A DNA stretch of 34,274 nucleotides from Cyclospora cayetanensis (taxonomy: Eukaryota; Apicomplexa; Conoidasida; Eucoccidiorida; Eimeriidae), in assembly GCF_002999335.1 (NCBI RefSeq), contig NW_020312235.1, positions 1-34,274 on the forward strand, read 5' to 3'. Numbering within the stretch: the first letter of the stretch is position 1; every line of letters starts with the position of its first letter. The notes under the pieces were generated by a model. The model did not search any database. It was given only the letters and a program-made list of their open reading frames with translations, and was not told the DNA's origin. Positions 13,524-25,659 of the stretch are shown here, one piece after another. The translations under genes were made by a program, and so were the position numbers.

Positions 13524-14451
13524 CTATGCCTCAGGTGCAGCCTTAACACATTTAGCGGGAGATAGTGGTAGTGGAGGTGCGTCAGCAGCGAAGTATATGT
13601 ACACCCTATCGTGCTGCTGCAACCCGCATTGTAGAAGGGTTTGGCTGCTGCTTAGTGGGACCCCCAAGAAGATCAGCACGAACCCTTTGCCGTTACTTCC
13701 GGGTAGCACAGGACATGGGTAGTTGTTGCTGTTACCACAACTACTTCGAAGGAGAGAGGCGAAACGCCGCTCAGCCCAGCATTCCAAGTAGGCCACCTTC
13801 TCCCAGCCGTTTACTTCAATTATCTGCAGCAAAAGGGGCAGCAGTACGCCTAGCACTAGCTAGCAGGAAGGTGTTGAGATGAGTGTAATCTTGCACCTTA
13901 GGTTCTTGGCCGTGTGCACTTAGTGCCTGTAAGATAGGGTGAAGGCTTTTCTGAATTCTAGGGCTTAAGAGAGTAGCATGTACGTCTGTCTGCCCGTCTT
14001 TAGCCTGCACTACAGAGAGGCGTAGGGGTGCCGTCATCGGCGTAGGTGTAAGGAACAGCCTGGGGATCTTTGAGGCTCCTTGGGGGCTTTCAAACGGAGG
14101 CAAGCACAGCGTGCAGCTCAGTTGATGCTGTTGCTGCACCTCCCGTTGTTCATGCTGCTGTGGTGGTTTGATGCCGCATTCAATGAGTGTTTTTTGTGGG
14201 TTCAGTAGGCACCCCTCCTCTGTGGCAAGAGTGAAGGCCCCTGCCGCCTTTTGCTCTAGGGAGGGAGCTCCATTCCCAGCCCGCGTTTCTGATACAGTGC
14301 CTGGTCCTTTTCTAGGCGCGTGGAGAGCTACGATATCCGCTATGGGCACTTTGTATGAGCAGTAGATGAGTTGCTCTTCTATTCCTCGGGCACAGGAAAG
14401 CAGCAGACAGAGTGGGTGTAGATCTGAAGAGGGGAGCTCTGAGGGCTCCAT
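13524..14451 (-). CDS. Unknown protein with C-terminal ubiquitin-like fold, two exons
   Basis: Exon 1 is 14451-13897 (185 residues) and exon 2 is 13823-13524 (99 residues); a 73-base GTGCAAG...CTGCAG intron joins them in phase 0, giving 284 residues. Without splicing, exon 1 ends in an unrelated tail. Near the C-terminus, FVLIFLGVPLSSSQTLLQCG followed by LQQHDRVYIYF matches the second half of the ubiquitin fold (LIF.G..L....TL...I......L.L). The preceding VAYLECWAERRFASLL could be the first hairpin. The N-terminal part is unrecognised and contains a His/Gln-rich stretch (about 115-127). There is no C-terminal Gly-Gly, so it is not a conjugated modifier; a domain recruiting ubiquitin receptors or the proteasome is possible. 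It is tail-to-tail with the RAP gene, with 397 bases between stop codons. Recognition of the fold is by eye. Confidence 0.55.
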
Positions 14452-15132
14452 CGGAATGTAAATTTAGCCTGAAAACCGTTTTTTTGAGCGTTAGTTTCTG
14501 AATTCGAAAATCATGCTTCTTTAGAGAATTTGACGTTGTGCCTTCCTCCAGGGGCTTTGTGATCGGGGTTTTGCGGCAGTCTGCCTTAGTGTCTGTGCGA
14601 AACACTAACGATAACTCCGGAACTAGAACCTCTACTTTGTACTGAATTTAGCGAATGCCTGGATGGGGAGCGGGAGGTCTCCTGCGGCTCTCCGATGGCC
14701 CTTGTATCCCCAAGGGGCTGGCTCGACTAGCCTAACAAGGGCCCGACTCAAGCAACCAGTTAGCAGAACGGATAGAGCGATTTATCGATGCAGGAATGTA
14801 GGAATTTAACGCTCACTTTATGAGCTTGCTGGAAACTTTCGCCTTGGTTTCTCGTCAAACGGAACCCATCAAGCGAGCAGAAGGTTCAGGGTCACTCAGG
14901 AAAAGACCTCGAAATTCTGGGGCTACGTGCGAGGTTAACTTTGATTTAGGCTGCCTTATCAAAGCAAGGCACGCACTGACGCAGGTTTTCTGCCGTTTTA
15001 GTACCTTCTACAATGCCCTTTCTGGTGGAGCCTGAACTCCCGGCATTATCCATACTCACATTCAGGCACTTGTTTAGGGAAAAAGATGTACAATGAACGA
15101 CCAAACTCAAGCCCTTGCATATTGCGAGTGTC
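14452..15132. other. Gene-free interval upstream of the ubiquitin-like gene
   Basis: This about 680-base stretch contains the presumed promoter of the minus-strand gene starting at 14451. I see no long ATG frame or recognised motif. The minus-strand frame across 14946-15245 has no supported start. Nothing else could be assigned. Confidence 0.35.
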
Positions 15133-15693
15133 TCAATTCTCCCTATTTTTTGACTCTTCTCTGACTCCTGCTTGACTACCATCGACGCTCTTCGCCGTTT
15201 GCCGGCAGCTCCGGCTTTGCTTGGTAACTGGTGCTTGCCTAGCAAGTGTTTTTGGAGCCGTTATTCCCAGCCTCGCATGCCTAAAATATGCTCCAAGCTG
15301 TATCTTCTCAACAGATTGTAGCAACCGTCTGCCACCAAGCCTGCAGTGATGCCCCTTAAGCGGAGGTGTTTCTGCGGACCATTGGAAACAGAATAATCAC
15401 CTGGAGGATTTGACCTCATTCTGAGCATCTACTGATACTTGCTGATTTTCTCTTTAGCATGAAATTGATGAACAAGCACTGAAGCCACACGAAACCGAGG
15501 CCAATGTGCTATTAGGCATACAGAGAGTTACCTGCAGTTCAGGGTGTAGGCAGTTCCGCCGAAGTAGGGAACAAGGAATAACAAGCACGGAGTCCGAGCT
15601 CTCTGTCAACCCCAACAAGGCTCGATGAAGCGGACGACGCCTCCTATAAATTCTTAGGCCTACCTTCTTCCTTGCACTTGGTACCGCCCTCAC
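15133..15693 (-). CDS. Possible 3' exons of an unknown minus-strand gene
   Basis: Three segments can be chained with good borders. One, ending at 15532, has the donor CAG|GTAACT and codes for a basic stretch (RIYRRRRPLHRALLGL). The next is 15441-15401 (donor GTGATT), coding QVSVDAQNEVKSS. The last is 15340-15133, reading LGGRRLLQSVEKIQLGAYF and a Lys/Arg/Ser-rich tail. Phases agree (0, then 2). No ATG is found for the first segment: the frame is closed by a TGA upstream of 15693 and begins with GTG, so a 5' exon would be missing. I recognise no family. An alternative reading of the last exon (frame giving YNLLRRYSLEHILGMRGWE, then stop) is equally protein-like, which weakens the model. It lies only about 150 bases downstream of the uS14m stop, on the same strand. 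Confidence 0.25.
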
Positions 15694-15839
15694 TTTTTTG
15701 CTATGCGCAGTTCAACCCTCCCATCCTCTACAGCCGCCTTCCCGCAAGGTATGGAATAGGGCATATGCCCAATAGTTTTTCAGTGCATCTCAATGATGCT
15801 TTGAAAATTGTAGAGCGGCTATACCACGCTCTACATCTA

Positions 15840-16361
15840 CTATCGGAAAAGGTGGGGTCTGTAGCCGTATCGCTTGAGCCAGCCCTCCCGCGCCAGCTGC
15901 ATCATGCCCATCCTGGCCAACCGAGTAAAACGAAATACACCCCGACTGTAACCACCCATCATGCAGCGCATTCGAATGCGCCCTATGCCCACCTGCACAC
16001 AGAGCATACATCACAAGCCACAATCCCCAGAGGAGTCACGAATTTTCTTCTATAAGCTGCAAATCCCCATGCATTTTCAAGGCAGAGAAAGCTAAGGAGG
16101 CAAGCAACAACTGCATCAACAGCTCCTCTGGTTCAAAAAAAACGGGCTCCATCCCCCCTCCTCCCCATTCCTCACTTTGTGCATTATTGGTACAGGCCCC
16201 TTGAAGCCAAGGTTCTCATACACGTTTCGGTAGACTCTACCGTTCACTTCGTGAGTATCGAAGGCAATTCGCGACAAAATGTCACGCTGCACTCGCTGAT
16301 TAAAAGAAGGAAACCCTGCGGGAGGAGGATTTAATACAGGGCCAGGGTTACGGGCCGCCAT
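15840..16361 (-). CDS. Organellar ribosomal protein uS14 (probably mitochondrial), two exons
   Basis: Exon 1 is 16361-16176 (62 residues) and exon 2 is 15992-15840 (50 residues), with a 183-base GTGAGG...GTGCAG intron in phase 0; total 112 residues, the size of bacterial-type S14 (about 101). Exon 2 carries the S14 signature in divergent form: RMRCMMGGYSRGVFR, then LARMGMMQLAREGWL, corresponding to the family's RC..TGR.RG..R.F.LSR...RELA..G.LPG. The first half has an S14-like helical, basic composition (QRVQRDILSRIAF). The ending KRYGYRPHLFR replaces the usual G..KASW. S14 binds the 3' domain of small-subunit rRNA in the head. Cytosolic uS14 is much shorter and carries a zinc motif, absent here, so organellar is the better choice. 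No clear targeting peptide precedes the fold, though MAARNPGPV could be part of one. Confidence 0.68.
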
Positions 16362-18171
<1,810 letters not shown>

Positions 18172-20570
18172 AGACAACCCAAAACAGGCCAGTTTTGCGT
18201 AGAGAAGGGGTACAAGGGCTCTCCTGGTGACCCCGTGAACCTCCTTGGACCACTAGCGCTCTCCTAATGGGCTACACAGATGCAGAGAACTCCTAAATAA
18301 CCTCAGGACGCCCCAAGGCACCTTGCATGGGGGCCCAAGAATCTAGAAGGGCTCCCGTGGATTAGCCTACAGGAGCTCCGCTCCCGAGGTAGAGCATTTA
18401 GGGCTTACAGGAAGGCGTTAGCAGCAGCAGCCACTCTGAGCGCCGAAGTGGGGTGGGCGTGTGCGTGACTAGCGGGACCCCATGGGAGCTGAAATGGAGA
18501 GGCAGAGAGACCGCAGTTGCTACTCCTCTCTGTTTTCCCCATCCGTCCCGTGTGTGCCCTTTTCATGAACACTGGTGCATCATTTTTGCTGCTGGTGACC
18601 AAAATCGACAGGCGCCCACATGTACAGGATGGGGCTTACGAGAGTGGCTCTAGACGGCGGAGTACGAGCACCATCTCGTAGTGGGAACCATTGTGCTGTA
18701 GATTAGTTACTTACAGGAGAATGGGGGCAAATTACACGCATCCAGGAAGTAGACAGTGAAGAGGCTGCTTGCACGCGGGTTGTCAGGCTGGATGTCAGAC
18801 CCCGCTCATGCCGTGCTACGCTATGCATTGATTTCTGCATAGAGGAACGATGGAAATTTTGTTGGAGCTTACCTTCACCAGTGTATTCAGATGGTCGAGC
18901 TTCGCCGATCTACCGAGATTGCCTTCCTTGAAAAGGTCCCATGAAAGGGCTTAGACCATTCCGTCTGCTGTTGCTCGTCTCGCACTGAGGCAATTAGACT
19001 AAGGGCCACCACGTTATTGGGACCTGCAAGGGCTTGAAGCCAATGCGCTACAACTAGACAAGATGCATAATTTATCGGTCATAAGCGCAAACAAGTCACT
19101 GGATTCTCTACACCTTGTGTCAGGAGTCTAGACACGAAGTTCTAAGGCAATGCCCATTCACGTAGCACAGGGCTCCATGAAACCTTCAGGGGTCCTCGAA
19201 ACGTGTTATTTAGAGACTTAAGTCCAGAATGTCTCTAGGAATTCACGGGAGGGCATCGGAGGCTGTTGTATACATTTTGGAGTGGTGCTTGGCGTAAAGT
19301 GTATGATGGATTCTCACACCCTACTGATGACGTCCTCCTACCACAAAACCTCACTATACCTACGCAGCAAAGGCTCTCATTGATTTTGCGCGTAGGCTCC
19401 CAGATCCTGCCACTGCCCGACGCTTGTAAGCTGGTTCCCAATTAAGGCTGAGTGCTGCGTTTGACCTTGCACAGTATGCATGCACAACGAAGAGTAGCTT
19501 AGAAGTGGGGAAAATGGAGTCCCTCAGAGCACTGTAATGTGGCTTAGTAACTCCACGGTTCCTCGAATCGGGTGATGGTGTAGTGGGCTAAGCTTCACTT
19601 TCTAACACTAGACCTAGATCTAGCTGGGAGTTGGCGAAGAATTTTTGTACCTGTTCGGCTGTCGATGTTCCTTGTTTATGCGGAGAATTCTCGAATCGGT
19701 ACAATAAGAAGCAACGCTCTGTACTTGTGCGCTTGACGCTCTGTGCAACGAACTGTAGATTTGAAAACGGTTATTGGACGCCCATGTGTGACCTAACTTT
19801 CCCTCCCTCCTGGTATTGGGACCTTTGAGAGGCGCGGGCAGGGGAAGCAGAGACTTCTTTTGGAAAACAGAAACTATTTTGTTTGTTTGAGTTAAGTGTC
19901 CGGTGTCTCCCTACGGAGATCTCAGATGGAGCATTCCAGGTAGAGGGGAAAGAAATCTACTTTGCCTTTCAACGTTTCCTGATCAATAGCTGCGGCAGTT
20001 TTGGTTATTGATACGTGAGGAAGGAAAGGGAGAGAGGAATACATATAACAAATGAGTAGGAATGAAGTAGTAGGTAGAAACGGACTGAGAATATGGTGAT
20101 CGAAGATGCGAAACAAAGCCTAGAAGAGAGAGGGCAGCAGCTATTAATAGTAAAGGTGGACCGTTTGTGCATTTTGTTCCCTTCTACATATTGTTCTAGC
20201 TAAGCAGGGAGATGCCATAGCAGGGGAGACCCAGAGAGAGCTCTATTTCCCTACTCACGCTATGCAACTAGCAACACCCGCAAATATAAATGCACATGCA
20301 ACTGCGTACATTGATGCGGTCCCATAATTCGGCTGACAAACAGGAGGAAGGTACAGAGCGTTTGTGCGTGCGAGAATTTGAGCACATCGTTTCACATGTA
20401 TACCTTGAAGATGTGCAATGGCACACCATGACGATTTGTAGTCCATCTCCAGCATCATGTGATGCATGTCAGTCGCTACAGCTGGCCCCTGTTGCTGTGA
20501 AGCAATGGCGAGCCAGCAGGAAAGAAACAGCTAGGACGGGAGCCTATGTGAGGCCACGCCACTTTTTGTT
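18172..20570. other. 2.4 kb mostly unassigned, with possible minus-strand exons
   Basis: Apart from the candidate exons at 18405-18926, listed separately, no gene could be recognised. Open frames at 18453-18653, 19235-19441 and 19631-19828 begin with non-ATG codons or lack motifs. The right end (from 20570 leftward) must include the 3' untranslated region of the PH-like gene. No repeats of note; one 207-residue plus-strand frame at 20290-20913 overlaps a supported antisense exon and is rejected. Confidence 0.3.
18405..18926 (-). CDS. Possible C-terminal exons of an unknown minus-strand gene
   Basis: Three segments chain in phase 0 with strong donors: 18926-18873 (EGNLGRSAKLDHLNTLVK, donor GTAAGC), 18834-18715 (40 codons, open in only one frame, donor GTAAGTAA, acceptor CTCTATGCAG) and 18488-18405 (acceptor CTCCATTTCAG, ending in an Ala-rich tail NAFL and TAA). 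The two strong donors with consistent phases are the only support; no family is recognised, no start exon was found further upstream, and the middle segment is Ser/Thr-rich and not obviously conserved. It would converge on RBX1 tail-to-tail, 233 bases between stop codons. Confidence 0.27.
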
Positions 20571-22722
20571 TCACTTGGCAGCTTGCTTCTCGAGTTGCTG
20601 CAAAGCAGCGCGTGCCTTCTTTATCAGTACTCTGATGAAGAATACGAAGCCGTTCCTGTTATCCTCATCCCTGGCACGCACAGCAGCAAAGACAGTGGGT
20701 GCATGTCCGCAAGAGGCACAGGAAACGAAGAGGAAAACACAAGACATACAACCAAGGGGACTTGGCGTCCTTAGACCTACGGTATCGCAGAGGGCTGATA
20801 ATGAAGGTGAGGAAAGGAAAAAAAGACAGCTGAAGGCTCACAAGAAGACAAGTGAGAGGCTCCTGTTCTTCGGAAGCCTCACGACGCAGCAGACCGTTCC
20901 CTTAGGGCTGTAGACATACCACACAATGCAACCAAAGTGCCAACGTATATGAAACCCTTTGACAAGGCCAACTCTACCCCACATAGTTCCACAGCCGCAG
21001 CGGACGCTGACAAGGCATGAGTTTGAAGAGAAAGAGAAGGTGTGTTCTATTGGACAGCCCACTAAGTACCGCCTTCTTGAAATATCTGGTGTTACGACAT
21101 GTGGCACACTGCATTGCCGTCTCGCTTCCAGTATGCATCCCATCATAGCTTGAAACAGAAGAGGCGACACACCATACTGGGGCTGCGTGCAACATACTTG
21201 AATTCTGCAGCTTCTTGATTTGATTTGACGAGCTCCTCGATGGCATCAAACTCCTTGGATTCCTTTCCCAGGTGTACGGAAACGATAGAGTGGAGAGCTA
21301 CTTGCCGATCGACTTTTACTTGAGACTGTGTGTAGGGCTGGTGGATCGCGAGAAGCTGAGGGGAGGGAATGACGCAAAAGGACGAAAACTAAACGATACG
21401 TTGCAAAGCACATTCATGGAAGAGTTGCAACGCGATGGAGATACGCCTTAGCCTGAAGTATGGATTAATGCCAAGGGGCGCACCATGTCTTTTATGGTTA
21501 CAATACGAATGAACTTGTATCCCATGCGGTTGACTTTGACAAGCTTGACGCCGCTTTCATAAGCTTTTTGTATTTCCTTGAACCATTGGAACAAATTGTT
21601 GCCGACAAACTCACGCTGCATCGAATTAAGGGCTGCATTAAAGAGTACGGAAAGCGCACAAAAGACAAAGGAGCGACAAAAACAGGATGATTGAGCTGCA
21701 AAGAAGTCATATACGAGTACAGCGCATGAAATATATGACGCAATAAACAGTGCAGACATAGATGCAGCAACCTTGCATACTAACAATCGATATCTCGTGT
21801 GAGACGAGCTATCACATGCACATTTATAAAAAAGCAAGTCTGATACGATCAGAACAGGAGAACGTGCAATCAGATACGACAATATACGCTCTGTGTATAT
21901 GCCTTTATCTACATGCACAGCTACGCATACACACATTCTGTCTGTAGCAACCGTGCATACACGTTGGGCATTCGCCGTGTACCATACTACAGGTACATGC
22001 ACACTAATAAACAAAACAGTGCATATGTATGCATTTTATATGTAACTTTAAAGACTGTATATATTTGTGATATTTGGAGTTGATATCTGACTTTTAAGGT
22101 CTTCTTCATCGAATTCTACATCGCTGTCTTCACTTCCAGCTTCTTCCTCCTCTTCTTCGTCGATCTTTTTCTCGGTCTCATGCATGATCATATCAAGCTC
22201 AGTGATTGTGCTTGTGTCCGTTATTTCCTCTTGAGTGACCACGTCGCTGGGTAGATCAGCTGTTTCTTGGTTTATTTCTTCCATTTCATCTAGCAGGTGC
22301 TCATGAGCGTCGTCTTTATGCAACAGCTTCAGAAACGCCGCCAGCTCGAGTTTCCCTGGTAGCTTGGCTGAAGCTTTATCCCACTCTTCATCACCAGAGT
22401 CTTCATTCTCCTTGACCTTTCCGTACAACTGTTTGATCCTCTGAACGTGTTCGCTGTCCGGGAGCACGCGATATTTCTGTGCTAATTTAAATACAGAATT
22501 TCTTGCATCAGCTCTTTTCCCAGCCCTGGCCTCTGCAACAAAGTGAATCGCACGTTCATCGACGACAACCCGCTGGCGCCGCAGTGCTGCAACCAGCTCA
22601 GAGCCTTTCCCTGCGTGCTTTACGCTCCTCAACTTCTTCAATGTCGACGCTGACGGTTTCGGTGTTGTGTTGAACAGCTCGTCGTACGTCGACAGCCGAA
22701 TAGAATCCTTCTTAGAACCCAT
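20571..22722 (-). CDS. PH-domain-like protein with acidic N-terminal arm, four exons
   Basis: Exons: 22722-22092, 21632-21484, 21355-21198 and 20670-20571; phases agree and give 345 residues. Residues 1-210 (MGSKKDSIRLSTYDEL...) are helical and charged, with an acidic tail (EEEEEEAGSEDSDVEFDEED). Residues about 211-345 resemble a pleckstrin-homology fold: GNNLFQWFKEIQKAYESG, GYKFIRIVTIKDM, RQVALHSIVSVHLGKES, then NGFVFFIRV and a C-terminal amphipathic helix (ARAALQQLEKQAAK). The layout recalls the acylated PH-domain protein (APH) of Toxoplasma and Plasmodium, which binds phosphatidic acid and controls microneme secretion, or another parasite PH protein; the Gly at position 2 could be myristoylated, but no adjacent Cys for palmitoylation is seen. 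The first intron has the weak donor GTCAGA; if wrong, the acidic exon may be a separate gene. The last three exons are better supported (donors GTGCGC and GTATGT). Confidence 0.6.
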
Positions 22723-22956
22723 TATTCTATCAGAAGATGTAAAACAGCGGTGCAGAGGAAAACAACAGAAGGCACAGCAATGTTACCAGAACACACACGG
22801 AACCGTGTGTGATGCCTGGTCCAGCAAAACCCAGGTGTGCTCCTGGTTAGAATTGTTAAATCCCCTCCGCTGGTTTAGAGTGGTATAGCTTAAGAAGCTA
22901 AGCAAAATATCAAAATAATGCAAATTCAAACATGTTGAGGGGAGCTGTACCACACG

Positions 22957-23940
22957 CTACTCTCCTCGCCAAGCGGTAGCCCGGCGTGCGCTTCTGTTGA
23001 TTCCTCCGGCTGCAGCGTCGTCTTCTTGCAAGATCAAGGTGTTAATCAAGTTCGTTAACTGCAATGGTAGGAAACAGCGAGTGGTACACACTTTTAGAGA
23101 TGAAAGAACCACAAGGAATGATGTAAATAAGGTGTTGGATAGAGCAAAAGCGCTGCATATCGAGCTACCCTGGGCAGTGGCATGTAAGCGAGGAGCCATG
23201 CACTCCTAAGCCGCTTAATTACACTATGCCCACAAAATATATGCGATTACATTATAAGGAATGGAGGTTTTGTCCACATGCCAATTTGCCACCGCCTTGG
23301 TTTGTACGGCTACGTAGTCCAGTGGCGCTAAAAGTGGTTCGAAAGGACCACGTTGCCGTTGCTCCAGTGGCACAATCGTTGCGAACAGACAGAACAGAGC
23401 AAACCTAAACACGCATTATACCGCATCTCGATATGCAACTTGAATACCTGTAAAAGTAGGACTCCCGGGCTTGCTCTCCCCGTCTCCGTCCCAAGCGCTT
23501 TTACACTTAAAGTTGCACCTAAAACTTTCCCACCGAGTTCGTCGTATATTTGCAATGATGAAGCAATATATTTGTTGTATTGCAGTGGCAACAGCAACCA
23601 CTGGAAGCGTTTATAGAGCGGTACTGCAGCAACGATCCCGTACTGCGAGATTCAAAGTGTGCACTGCTTCACAGATTATAGCCGAAACAGTCAATTGCCG
23701 TCCCCTTAACTGTCCTATAGGCAATTAGCCCAACTTTCCTTGGAATTATCGGCCTTATCGCAACCTTTTAGAAGGAATGATGCCAGTGTAGGTGCCTGGT
23801 CGTCATTGTAACAGACATAGGCTGTAGTTATGGTAGTGGGGGCGGCATTTTAGAATGTGGGGAAGCGGCTTTGCAGTTCCGTGTTTTTGCAATGCCCTAG
23901 TAAGTAAAACATATTGGTCTGGTTGGTTATCACTCATCAT
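22957..23940 (-). CDS. Possible small three-exon gene of unknown function
   Basis: Proposed exons: 23940-23817 (start ATGATG, MMSDNQPDQYVLLTRALQKH), 23623-23448 and 23058-22957, phases 1 then 0, total 133 residues. Exon 2 reads NKYIASSLQIYDELGGKVLG and continues with SVKALGTETG, ending at a good donor (CAG|GTATTC). Exon 3 follows a clear acceptor (CTACCATTGCAG) and reads LTNLINTLILQEDD with a basic tail. The helix-strand pattern around KALG is faintly like Alba-family nucleic-acid-binding proteins, but this is not enough to assign it. The donor of exon 1 (GTCTGT) is weak, so the first junction is uncertain; exons 2 and 3 are more credible. It starts only about 200 bases from the 3' end of the GPI protein gene on the same strand. 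Confidence 0.35.
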
Positions 23941-24134
23941 CCCCTTAGGTTTTGGGGGCCTTAGGGGCCAAGGGGTTTGAGGCCTCTGAGGCGCAATGTA
24001 ACAAGTGCGTAATTAAATAGCAGCAACTCCAGGCTTCATCTTGCCTTGCTGTCTAGTATAAGGCCTTTAACGAAAGGGTACAGCGCATGCATGATGTCCT
24101 CAGCTGCTGACACAGCAGGTAACAGCTGATTGAG

Positions 24135-25659
24135 TTAGAGGATGAAAGCAGCCATAACAGCTGCAGATACAACCGCGGCGACAGGGCCAACAGCTGCTGT
24201 ACTACTGAGTACGGTGGTATTTCCTTGATCGTCGATAGCTACTTGTGATGGATTCCCGGGGAATTCGCTTCTGCAAAGATAAGCCAGAAAACCGACACAC
24301 ATCTGCCCACCACCATGTAAAATAAGCCAATTGCAGTAATCTCGCGGCTAGTTGAGGCACGCCGGGTACATCATGGTGACTAAAGCCTTTGGGGCACCAA
24401 GGGTAGCAACACCAGCAATAACAGAAGCAGCAAACAGCAGCAGCCGGCACAGCCACTTACTCGCAGTGTTGGCACGGACTTTTGAATGCATGTGGATCGG
24501 CGTCAATATCATAGACCTTGGGGAACTGCATAGCTACGTTTGCACATTTATGGCTGAGGCTGCTGTTAGTTTGTAGACAGAGTTCTTTGGTAGCAGTTTT
24601 GCAGCTGTCGCTGCCGTTTTGGTTTACGTATTCGACCTCGCAGAGCATGATGGGGCAGCGGCAGTGGCAGGCTGCAAAAACCCTAGCAAAGGTGGCGAGC
24701 TCTGCCGGAGTGTACTGATCCCCGTAATGCTTTTCCAGCAAGGCCAAGTAGTTGCTGTTCTCTGCATCGATGCATGCATATGCAGGGCATGCGGTGCCGT
24801 CCTCAAAGTGACGCGCAAGGGCAGACAGCTCCTCAGAGCTACACCGGCCCAGCCTGGGATCCGGTGCTGCTGCGTCCTGACTCTGTTGCAGCTGTTGCTG
24901 GGATGCAAAGGACTGATCGGTGTTCCCTTGCCCTTGCTCCTGAGGACTATGTTGCTGCTCCTGGGGTGGAACTGAGGGTATTAAATGAGTCGTCTCCTGT
25001 TGCGGCTGCTCTTGTTGTTCTTCGGGGACTGCTGCAGGGGTTTCCGAGCTAGGCTGCTGCTGTTGCTGCACGCTGGACGCCGAACTTGCACTGGCAGGGG
25101 GCGCTGGCTCCTGTGGTGCAACAGTAGGCTCCTGCTGTTCTTGAGAGTCTGGTTGTTGCTGAGCGTGAATCGGCTTGTCTTCAGCATCCTCATCTCCCTG
25201 ATGGTCAGACAGGTGGCCCTGATGACCATGAGGTTGCATTGGATGATGTAGGTCTTCAAATTCTTGTGCATCGCCTTGGTGATCCAGCACCTGCTGCTGC
25301 GCGTCTACTGGGGGTACGAAAGCCTCATCGTGCACTGCCTCTTGTTGGGGTCCTGTCCCGGCTGTATCCGCTGTCACCTGATGCTCGTCGTCTTCGTCAG
25401 TGGCTTCCTCCCCAGTGGAGTGCTCATCCACCTCACGAGGCTTCTCAACGGGGTCTGCCTCAGGATGAGTCCTGCTGTCCTCCCAGCCTACGCCAGAGGT
25501 TGTATCTTCCGGGTGCAAATCCACCATGGAAGCATCTGCATCATTATCAGCCGCAGCTGCGGCTGATACTGTGCCACTGCTGCTGAGGTACTGATCCGCA
25601 AGCAGCAGCACTGCGAACGCGGTAGCAGCGTAGAGCAGCCGAGACACGGCAGGTGCCAT
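24135..25659 (-). CDS. Gln-rich, cysteine-rich predicted GPI-anchored surface protein, two exons
   Basis: Exon 1 is 25659-24461 and exon 2 is 24270-24135, with a 190-base intron (GTAAGT...TTTGCAG, phase 2); total 444 residues. Without splicing the frame stops one codon later and loses the anchor. A signal peptide is visible (RLLYAATAFAVLLLADQYL, residues about 7-25, with Ala-rich cleavage region). Residues about 40-265 are acidic and rich in Gln, Glu, Pro and His. Residues about 272-400 form a compact domain with 12 cysteines (motifs TACPAYAC, ACHCRCPIMLC, SPCQHC), an even number suggesting six disulfides. Exon 2 adds a short spacer and a hydrophobic C-terminus (VGPVAAVVSAAVMAAFIL), the expected GPI-attachment signal with small residues (SST) before it. 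A role as a parasite surface antigen is inference; it does not obviously match the known six-cysteine Eimeria SAG pattern. Confidence 0.8.

Noticed and set aside
20290..20913. 207-residue plus-strand open frame
   Set aside because: It lies antisense to the last exon of the PH-like gene, has no recognisable motif and resembles random basic sequence.
23224..23412. 62-residue minus-strand frame
   Set aside because: It falls in the proposed second intron of the small gene at 22957-23940 and has no independent support.
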